Source of the DNA: Paramarasmius palmivorus
Lineage: Eukaryota; Basidiomycota; Agaricomycetes; Agaricales; Marasmiaceae
Reading direction: 5' to 3'
DNA length: 64,000 bases
Assembly: GCA_037176845.1 (NCBI GenBank)
Contig: JAYKXP010000140.1
Location: 1 to 64,000, forward strand
In this document: positions 47,401 to 55,563 of the stretch, piece after piece
Layout of the letters: every line of letters begins with the position of its first letter
How positions within the stretch are numbered: position 1 is the stretch's first letter
Notes under the pieces: generated by a model
What the model was told of the DNA's origin: nothing
The model's input: only the letters and a program-made list of their open reading frames with translations
Database searches by the model: none
Translations under genes and position numbers: made by a program

Positions 47401-49619
47401 TTGAGCCATCGGAGTCACTGTCCGGGGTATAGTCTTCGTCTTCATCCTCGTCTGGTAGCAGATCGTCACCACTGGAGCGTGGAATCGCAAACAAAAGAGA
47501 TGGATATTGAGGGCCAATCTTGACCTGAAAGCGGACTGCGTCCTGGATATCCGAGGATGACAGATTCCATGCAGCTGAGTCTTCAAGAAGTACTTCCTCA
47601 AGAGGAGGTGCTGGTGCTTTGAAACAGGAAGATATGTGTGATGTAGTGCTCGATACGGGGGACTGAGTTGCAGAGTTCACTGAAAACACCGAAGAGGAGG
47701 GAGAAGATAGCGACGAGACCGAAGAAATGGAGGTATATGGCGAGTATGGAATGGGACTGAACTCTTGGGGTTTAGGTAGCGAGTCAAGAGATGGCAGTAA
47801 TCCTGTCTCTGTGAGTTGTTGCCTCATCTCACGATAGCGTTCGCGTGAGCACTGCTCTGGGAAGTCTAGGATGTTTGGAGGATCAAAGGCGCTATCAAGA
47901 GGTGGCAGGTCAACCATTTGAACGTCCTCTAGAGGTGAGAGTGGTGGAGAAGGAGAATGGGAGTCCTGATCTTTAGATGCATCTTCAGCAGGCTGTATAT
48001 TCAGTTCCGGCAGTACAAGCAGTGGAGGAGGCGTGTTTTCTTTCTCTAGCCGCAGTCTTTTAGGTGCAACTCCCTATCCGTCATCACAAAAGGTGAGTTA
48101 AATATTGCAGAAGGAACAATCTAGGTCACACACCTTGGTATCACTTCCCTGTCTCTTTCCAGCATTGGGGTGCTCTATTCCGCGTCTCCAGCAATCCAAA
48201 TTGCAAGGTTTCTTCGGTGGTCGACCCATATTACAGCCGGGATTGATTCCTGATCAAGTTGAACGAACGAATGAACGAATGAGTAGCGCGTCGCAGACGC
48301 TGATGCTGGTCGGAAGCCAAGAAGCACAAGGTTCCCACGGCGAGAAAAAGTTTTGAGTTATTTCATTATATCAGCTACACCCAAAAATTCAGTCGAGTAG
48401 ATAATGTTTGAGGTATACATCTAAAGCTCTGATGCCCATATGGCTTTTCATTAAATATGTGGGAGAAAGTAAGTTATGAAGCGTTTGGGAAGGAGGTCAA
48501 TTTTGGTGGGGTCACACTGTGACAGTCACATGACATTGCCCGCAAGTGTCCTTCGTGTACCTTATACACCAGGGGTTTGATTATATTCCTCTATATCTTC
48601 GCAAAGTGAGCTGCAGCTTGCAACTCGTGAAGTAAATCTTAGCTCTGAAATGTGTTAGCTGCATTGCGGATGCTATCCTTGTGAGGATAGCTATTCCTTC
48701 CAGTCGACGACATCTGATTTTCCGCAGCTTTATCGATATTTTACACTCTGGGACTCAAGTTGGCGTACTTGCATTATTCCTACAATAGCGCTGGCTGTCA
48801 CCAATGGTATTTGTTCCCATCTTGAATACTTGGCATAATGTTCACGTTCTTTCAGTGATTGGTATAGCTGGTGTCTTCTTGTTTTTCATCCCCCTGATTC
48901 TTATGCCTCCCAATGTCGTCGAGGTAAATCATATGGGGACTATCTTTCTCACTGCATATTATCTTGGTAATGCGGGCAACACCCTTCTTCTGTCGCTAAT
49001 TATTGGTGAGCACTCAACGCCAACTCATTTCTGAAACCAGATGCACATCATGTATTTCGCCCATCTATAGCCGGGCGAATATGGTGGATGAGTCGTGATT
49101 CACGCAAGTTCCTGGGTCATGAAATTAACCACAAGTATAAAAAGGTCATAGCAGTAGTGTGAGTTTTGCCATTTGGTTTGGTGATTACTTATTGATATAA
49201 TTTCAGTATCGAGTCCGGGGTTATGTACTCTGCCAGCCTTATCATTCACGCATCAATTCGACAGTCTATGAGCACTTTTGGTTTTCCCCTAGACCTATCT
49301 CCACTTATATCCCTGATGGTCGTACGTGCTACAAACATCGTGACCGAATTGCTGACTCACGCCCATCCCTTAGGGCATCGCACCAATGCTCATCATCCTG
49401 CATACCAGTCTTGGCTTATCCCGTAGTGCCGTGCCCGATTCTCAGATGCTCTCTACTCTACGATTCGGAGAGCCACCCCAAACAGCAGCAACTACTGATA
49501 CTATCGAGCGTTCCGAAGTGCATACCGTGGACCTTCAACCCGAACAAGGATCCCCAAATGAAAGCGGCGATATCGAGGCGCAGAAGCACGAAGCCTCCTC
49601 CAAAACTAGCAAGGCGTGA
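44413..49619 (+). CDS. 7-transmembrane protein, array gene 8 (10 exons, 355 aa), intron 3 carries a transposon
   Basis: Exons: 44413-44487, 44540-44558, 44612-44852, then after a 3.7-kb intron 48573-48605, 48659-48680, 48728-48806, 48856-49005, 49071-49158, 49207-49321, 49374-49619 (1068 nt, in frame). It starts MAVEFPFEAAYSIQGVLLAP and resembles gene 4 and gene 6 in the first half (VAVTQDFDILLSWVG). Intron 3 keeps its donor (GTAAGG at 44853) and acceptor (ACACCAG ending 48572) around a complete DNA transposon at 44900-48562, so the coding parts are undamaged. In intron 7 the usual CAG has become CCG and the upstream TAG is used, giving IAGRIWW. Whether such a long intron is removed in a genome with 50-nt introns is not known; the gene may be silent. 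Confidence 0.75.
44900..44935 (+). repeat. Left terminal inverted repeat of the DDE transposon
   Basis: 36 bp matching the inverse of 48527-48562 with one mismatch (C against T at position 33). Confidence 0.93.
45246..48229 (-). CDS. DDE transposase, Tc1/mariner-like with long inserts (3 exons, 955 aa)
   Basis: Exons on the minus strand: 48134-48229, 45453-48073, 45246-45396 (2868 nt, in frame), start MGRPPKKPCNLDCW. A Ser/Pro/Asp-rich N-terminal third (residues about 85-290) is followed by a helical DNA-binding-like region (about 330-480) and the catalytic core. Candidate triad: D531 in WFHDEST, D629 in VYDNATIH and E866 in CELNFIEQCWGE. In ordinary mariner-type enzymes D2 and the last acidic residue are about 34 residues apart. 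Here the gap is about 237 and contains a lysine run, an AT-hook (KKRGRPKKK, about 711-719) and a cysteine cluster (C810, C815, C822-824). This layout is known from a common Agaricomycete transposase family. The third exon adds a 49-residue C-terminus. The frame is uninterrupted, so the enzyme may be active. Confidence 0.9.
48527..48562 (-). repeat. Right terminal inverted repeat of the DDE transposon
   Basis: Mirror of the left end. Just inside both ends a second short similarity (CAGCGTGAC against CAGTGTGAC) may be an additional transposase-binding site. Confidence 0.93.
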
Positions 49620-51585
49620 TTACGCCGCAGTATAGCGCTTCCTATTCAAGTTTTTGGACACGGGAAATTGAAATGGTGAAAAATAGCTGGTATTTATTGG
49701 GCGCTACTATTTCTTCTTGTATAGTCTGTACAACATGTTTGATTGGCGTAATTTATGGATCAACTTCGTCACCTAGAAGCTCGAAATCAGTAATAAGAAA
49801 AAAAAAAGAGTTGAGTTGCGCTCACTGTCCTCTGGGGTTTTCCGATGAAGGCATTAGTTCGTCGATAAAACTGGCCGGAACAGTCCTGGTGAGTACCGAG
49901 AACGAAGGAGACAGACGTCGAACACATACCTAAGCCTTCTCCCTAGGTCGCAGCTCGCGAACCTTCAAGCTTTATGTAAGCCGAAGATTATTCAAATCTC
50001 AATAAGACGAGGTAATACCACCGATGAATCGGCCAAGTAACATAGAGGAAAGTGAGCATACCAAAATCGCATCCAAAGACCGTTGTGTTGACGCCAGACC
50101 CATGATCGCTAGTGCTTGCACCGATTTGCCAGCTATCGAGATTCCTAGTCGTCCAATGAACAAGAACAGAGGAAGTGGCTCTGCGAGACTTGAAAACTCG
50201 AAGAGGCACGGAGAGCGTGTTTCGCGAACCGTGGAGAAGGTCGAGATTCGAAAGATCAATCGGGGCCGAAATAGGCCGGGTGAATACCTCGAAGAACGGA
50301 GGAGACAGACATCGAACACATACACGCATCTCCAACCTTCACTTCCCAGCCTTCTCCCAAAGTTCGCAGCCTGAGAACCATCAAGCTTCAAGCCGAAGAG
50401 TGTCCGAAAGCTAGAGGTAATGACATAGGTATCAATGATTCAGCCAAGTAACACAAAACAACCCGAACATACCGATATCACGTCCAAACACCCTTCCAAC
50501 ACCAGACCCATGGTCGTTAAGGCTCGCGCTAGTGCTGAGCGAGGTTCATCCAATAAGGATGAAATTTGGACTGAACAAGCTTCAGAAGGTCGATTGAGAT
50601 ATAAAATTCGAAGACAGAGAGCGTGTTTCGTGAGACCAATCCTCAATAGCCATCAGAAAAATTCAAGCCTGAAAAAGTCTAGATGAGTAGTATCTCGAAG
50701 AACGAAGGGAACATATACAAACATTTCCGAGCTCGAGTATTCTCCCTATGAATTGGGCGACCAGCTCACGAACCTGTCTGAAAGCTGGAGGTATCAATGA
50801 CCCGGCTCATGAGGAACACGAAGAAAAGAAACATACCCGTCGTATCGATCTTCTTTTTCTTTTTAACAACAGGTACCAGGCGCGTCGTTGTTGGTTCATC
50901 CAAAGAAGGCTTAGACGTCAGACTCCAATTACAGTCCGAGGTTCAGAAATCCGGCCTGAGAAAAGTCCAGTTGAGTACCGAGCACGAAGAAGACAGATGC
51001 TGTCGGACCATGTCCGAGCTCGAGTGTTTTCCCTAGATCATCGAACGAGCAGCTCGTGAACTTCCAAGCCTGAATGAAGTAGATAGACCTGGAGAATAGG
51101 TCAGCTAAGGAACACGAAAGCAGCCTGAGGTGAACATACAACTGCCAACATTGGGCCCGAAAAACCGCTGCCAGCGCAACTCGTCCTTTCAACACCAGAA
51201 CTCCTGCTCGTTCACTTAGGCCTATCCCGCGGCGCTATCCAGCTAAGTAGCGTGAAAGTCTTAATCTACATCCCATTCAGCCTTCACGTTGCTCGAATGG
51301 CTCGATTCCAGGCGAACGAAGCTATACGAGTGTTTCGAGTGCGATGGTGGAGCTTAAAACCGGCCAAGTCTGTAAAGGCCTAAGGTCTAAGGAAACGATA
51401 ACTTAGAAGGCAAACATACATACCAGGATCGTTGAATATTACGAGTCTAGGCCAGGCGTCGTCGTTTGGTCATGGTTGCAATTGTGGAAGACACAACGTT
51501 TGGGTTAAGCGCCCACCACCGCCAACAAAAAAAAAAAACGCCAAACAAGAGCAGCATGCTTTTGATTGCATTGGCAGAGGAGTAT
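49620..51585 (-). repeat. Block B, copy 8, ended by the KDZ element
   Basis: Downstream block of unit 8. It follows the other copies (minus-strand ATGACC near 51470; 'gctagaggtaatgacatagg' near 50410) up to 'gcagaggagta' at about 51575. In copies 2, 4 and 6 this is followed by '(t)gtacatgtacag'-type sequence and block C. Here it changes abruptly to unrelated sequence, so block C of unit 8 is displaced or lost. Confidence 0.5.
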
Positions 51586-51799
51586 TACCTGGCTCGCCCA
51601 GGTCTCTCTGGCCCCTTATTCACGTGATTGATTTTTTTCGCAAATAAAGCCAAACATTTTCAGGCGCGGACATTGGGGACAGGCGCGGGAGATAAAACCC
51701 ACTAAATTATGTGAACTAGGTCAGAAAAATGATGTGGGCGCGCCCACATTCTCACACAATCCCGACACTGTAAATACCATATGTTCACAATATAACTGA

Positions 51800-53560
51800 G
51801 CGTCTACATAAATTAAATATACAATTATCGTTGAGAGCGTTCATGGAAACTGTAGCCATGTGAGCAAGTATCCCACGGTTCCTTAGAACCGTCACTCCAT
51901 CAACAGAGGCAGGGCGGTTCCAGTGAACTGTACCTGCACGCGGGCTAATAAGGGCATCTGGTGCGTAAACGATATTTTTACTTGGTATAGCACTGTTGCT
52001 CATGGTGCTATAGGTCTCAGGCCAACAGTTCATGAGAACTGTCGCAGCCCCCAGATGTCTTCGACGGTTCACATGGACTGTCACACATTCAACGCACTAT
52101 TGCTGTCGTAGGACCATCCAAGATCCCAGAAACACGATATCAACTACGGAGATCCTCAACTGTCGTGGGTTCTGAGAGCGGTTCATAAGGACTGTCGTCG
52201 ACCTCAGATGTCTTCGACGGTTCATTAGAACTGTCCCCGCTTACTTTCCTCAACCACGGTTCATATGAACCATGGAACCGCTGTCACTCCACACCCCTTC
52301 CGACAGCATTCTACGCCCAGGAAACGCGATATCTACCATGGAGATCCTCCACTGTCGCGGGTTCTGACAGCAGTTCTCATGAACTGCCGTCGACCTCAGA
52401 AGGCTTCGACGGTTCATCAGAACTGCCACCACCTACTTTCACCATCTATGGTTCACATGAACCATCCAGCAATCCTTACTATACACCTCTCCGAACATCA
52501 ATTCGCGCTCGATGAACACGTTATCTACCACAGAGATCCTCCACTGTCGCGGGTTCTGAGGGCAGTTCATGAGAACTGCCGTCGACCTCAGAAGGCTTCG
52601 ACGGTTCATCAGAACTGCCACCACCTACTTTCACCACCTATGGTTCATACGAACTGTCCGACAATTATCGATGTACGCCTCTTCCAACACCATTCCACGC
52701 TTAGAAACACAATATCTCTCACAGAAACTCTCAACTGTTGCGGGGTCTGAGGGCAGTTCATGAGAACTACCGTCGACCTCAGAAGGCTTCGACGGTTCAT
52801 CAGAACTGCCACCACCTACTTTCACCACCTATGGTTCATACGAACTGTCCGACAATTATCGATATACGCCTCTTCCAACACCATTCCACGCTTAGAAACA
52901 CAATATCTCTCACAGAAACTCTCAACTGTTGCGGGGTCTGAGGGCAGTTCATGAGAACTGTTGTCGGCCTCAGATGTCTTCGACGGTTCAGGAGAACCGC
53001 CACCTATTTTCCTCGACCACGGTTCATATGAACCATCCACCACTAATCACCATAAACCTCTTCAAACATCGATTCGCGACCGGGAAACACTTTATCTAGC
53101 ACGGCGATCCTCAAGTGTCATGAGGTTTGAGGGCGGTTCATACGAACTGTCGCCGACCCCTGATATCTTTGACGGTTCTTTGGAACTGTCGACACCTGGC
53201 TCACGTACCATTCACATGAGCGGTTGAGACATAATAACACCATGCTTATTCCAATACGTCTCAGCCTACGGACAAGATGGCTACCACACACCCTCAAATT
53301 CAGTACGGTATCAGGACGGTTCACCAGAACTGTAATTGCCATTAGCTCTCCCCGACGGTTCATTAGAACTGTCATCACCTGCTTGCTTCACGTGCACTAT
53401 TGAAAGACAGTCGCTTCTCCAGCAGATGTCCACCACGCGAACCTCAACTGAGGGGGGTCGACAATGATTCATTATGATTTGCTGCCGCATTGGTTCATTA
53501 GAGGTGTGAGCCGCTTCGTTCATTCACAGTTCAGATGAACCATCGCACTTGGCTCCAGAG
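51800..53560. repeat. Subterminal palindrome cluster, consensus GGTTCATNNGAACYG
   Basis: More than 20 copies of a 14-15-bp imperfect palindrome, for example 52258-52271 (GGTTCATATGAACC), occur between about 51875 and 53540, with scattered variants up to 55430. Many are followed by TGTC or TGCC. The dense, end-near arrangement fits binding sites for the element's own transposase, as described for other transposons with subterminal repeats. Short open frames across this stretch simply follow the repeat and are not genes. Confidence 0.85.
52120..53260. repeat. Tandem repeat, about 6 units of 192 bp
   Basis: Equivalent points fall at about 52175, 52368, 52559, 52751, 52943 and 53131, a period of 189-193 bp. 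Each unit carries three palindromes plus the linkers 'gtcgacctcagaaggcttcg' and 'cacctactttcaccacctat'. The units starting at 52559 and 52751 are nearly identical, showing a recent duplication; outer units are more diverged. Confidence 0.88.
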
Positions 53561-53634
53561 TCACTATCACCTGTCACGCATTCTGCGTGACTTGTCTGTT
53601 TCTCACTCACTTATACACAACACATAGCGGTATC

Positions 53635-55056
53635 ATGCAGCCACTGTTCAGCGGTATGGCAAGTTCTATCATCTATTTGTCTTCTATACTTACATTCCTA
53701 TCAACAACCTCCAGATACTGAAGGCACCCCTCTCGAAATTCAGAATGATTTCATACGCAAAGAAGCTTCCCATCTGCGTGAATATCTGAGCCGTAAGTTT
53801 CTCCTACTTTCCTTCATTTCCATTTTTCTGAATACGCAACGCCCTTAGGAGTACATTGGCATAGTGGAAGCGTTCGATATCATCAAGACAGAGTCAATTA
53901 TCACTTAGAGCGTGTGGACTGTGCGATTACTGAGGCAGAAGAGGCCCTTGGTACGATGCCTTTCAAATCTAGCAGGCCTCCTTAATTGATGACTTGAATT
54001 CAGGCCGGCTACTGAATCATCTTTCAGCTTGTAGTCCAGGTGATGCGTCAGACTCGGAACGACGAGAATCGTTTGCAACCGCTGTGTCCAGACCTCCTTC
54101 CACGGAAACTACCTATACTGACGAGTCATATGATAACATGGTCCGGACAGTCTCGCTCACGCCTGAAGGTCACGTCCAACCATCTCCACCTATTGAATTT
54201 GAAGCCACGACGAACCAACATCTGGATAAGGGTGTACAAACCGCTCCCGTCGTTGCCGGCAATAGAACACACAGTGCTTCCCCTTCCACGAGGTCGAATG
54301 AATCACTCATTCAGACCTTCTCTCGGTCTTCCCCTTTACACCCCTTTTCATATTCAGCATCTCGTTCTAAGCGTTCCCCTGCTCAAGAAGCCAGCCGCCT
54401 AGTCGGTTTCGCATCCTCGATGTCTGAGCCCGGGGTACGTTCGAATCATATTCCTAAACAGGCACCGACCACCAAATCTCCCAAAAAGGCAAGCGCTCAG
54501 CCTGTCAGTGCTGTTCCCATCAGCGCTGCCAGTGTAAATCTCTCACCATCAAAGTCGAAGGGGAAGGCGAAAGAAACCGGCAAGGTATATTTGGTTCTCA
54601 ATGGCAAGGGTAACGTGCATCAGGTGCATCTAGAACAGTCAGTCTCTGGTTTTCCGCGAGAAAAGTCATGATAACGCTTTCCTCAGGTCCAAGGCCAAAG
54701 CCGCGAAAGCTACGGGCACATCAGTTCTCACATTTGACGATTACAACGAGGCGCAGATGGCACTCAACGGTTGCATTCAATCAAAGCTTGTTCAGTATCT
54801 CGGCGATCCAGCCTATCAGACCATGTGGTTTGCAGTGCTCAAGGGCAACAAACCCACAGTGTGTCAGAGGTATGTTTGGACCCTGCTATTCCTTTGCGAT
54901 CTCCTTTGACCGTTTATGATTAGTGACGCTCTCCTCAAGTCCATTGGCCGTGATCATTTGAAGCACATGAAAGAAACTGACATTGTACCTGCACCGGATG
55001 AGGACGAGGCAAATTTGATCTATGAGGATAATATGGGCCTGTATGAGGACGATTAG
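53635..55056 (+). CDS. KDZ-element accessory protein 1 (6 exons, 382 aa)
   Basis: Exons: 53635-53653, 53715-53792, 53849-53950, 54004-54637, 54687-54869, 54924-55056 (1149 nt, in frame). The first exon is only 19 nt (MQPLFS). Residues about 7-75 form a predicted charged helical region (NDFIRKEASHLREYLS; ERVDCAITEAEEALGRLLNH). The middle (80-270) is Ser/Pro-rich and probably disordered. The C-terminal 110 residues are ordered-looking: SVLTFDDYNEAQMALNGCIQ, MWFAVLKGNK, then an acidic end EANLIYEDNMGLYEDD. No known domain is recognised. It lies directly beside the palindrome array and converges on the transposase gene. It could be a DNA- or RNA-binding helper of transposition, but this is only inference. 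Confidence 0.7.
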
Positions 55057-55563
55057 GTCTTATTCTGTACATTCTGTATCAACCACTATACATAGTTACC
55101 CTTTACGAGTGGAAAGTCGACGTTGGCGCTCGCAAGGCGGTGTTGGCGCCTGTTGGCCCTGTTGGCGCTCGTTCCAGAGACCCCGAGTGACTGTCACACG
55201 TCATCCGTGACACTCCTTCCGAAAGTCGACGACGACGGTTCTGTAGAACTTTCACATTGCTCCTCAGGCGTTAGGCCTCCAGCGTCGAGGTTATATCTAT
55301 GGTGAGTTCTTAACACATTAAACATGAGACTTTGTAAATCCAGCTGTCTTTACAGGTCCCAATTACAGAGTTCATGCGTTGAACATCCTATTGGAAAATG
55401 TACACTATGCACGGTTCTTATAAACTTCCAGCGTGAACGGTATGTATCCTATAACCTCTCATCTCTCAACCTCCATTGAACCAAAGCAATTAGGGTTTCA
55501 TACAGCTCTATTTCCTCTCTAAACGTGTCTACCCTACACTATCACTACCCGTCACCTCCGCAC
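55057..55563. other. Region between accessory gene 1 and the transposase gene
   Basis: About 500 nt between two convergent genes. It contains a degenerate 'gttggcgc' repeat (about 55115-55170) and single variants of the element's palindrome (about 55230 and 55410). No gene seen. Confidence 0.5.

Larger units (their letters stand above)
44898..48564. mobile_element. Complete Tc1/mariner-like DNA transposon (3663 bp plus TA duplication)
   Basis: The element spans 44900-48562. Its ends are inverted repeats starting AGGTACACGAAGG. It is flanked on both sides by TA (44898-44899 and 48563-48564). Removing it together with one TA restores 'ctgatggtatacaccag', which matches the uninterrupted intron 3 of gene 4 ('ctgatggtatgcaccag'). 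This fixes the insertion point exactly. The only gene inside is the transposase on the minus strand. Near-identical ends and an open transposase suggest a young insertion. Confidence 0.93.

Noticed and set aside
45656..47523. Several open frames on the + strand and alternative minus frames inside the transposase gene
   Set aside because: They are shadows of the 955-aa transposase frame, created by its repetitive Ser/Lys/Glu codons.
52120..53260. CRISPR-like array of short palindromic repeats
   Set aside because: The repeats are tandem 192-bp units with similar, not unique, intervening sequence, lie in a eukaryotic transposon and have no cas genes nearby.
52265..53523. Open frames of 60-160 residues on both strands in the palindrome array
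   Set aside because: They repeat with the 192-bp unit, occur in several frames at once and have no splice or promoter context.
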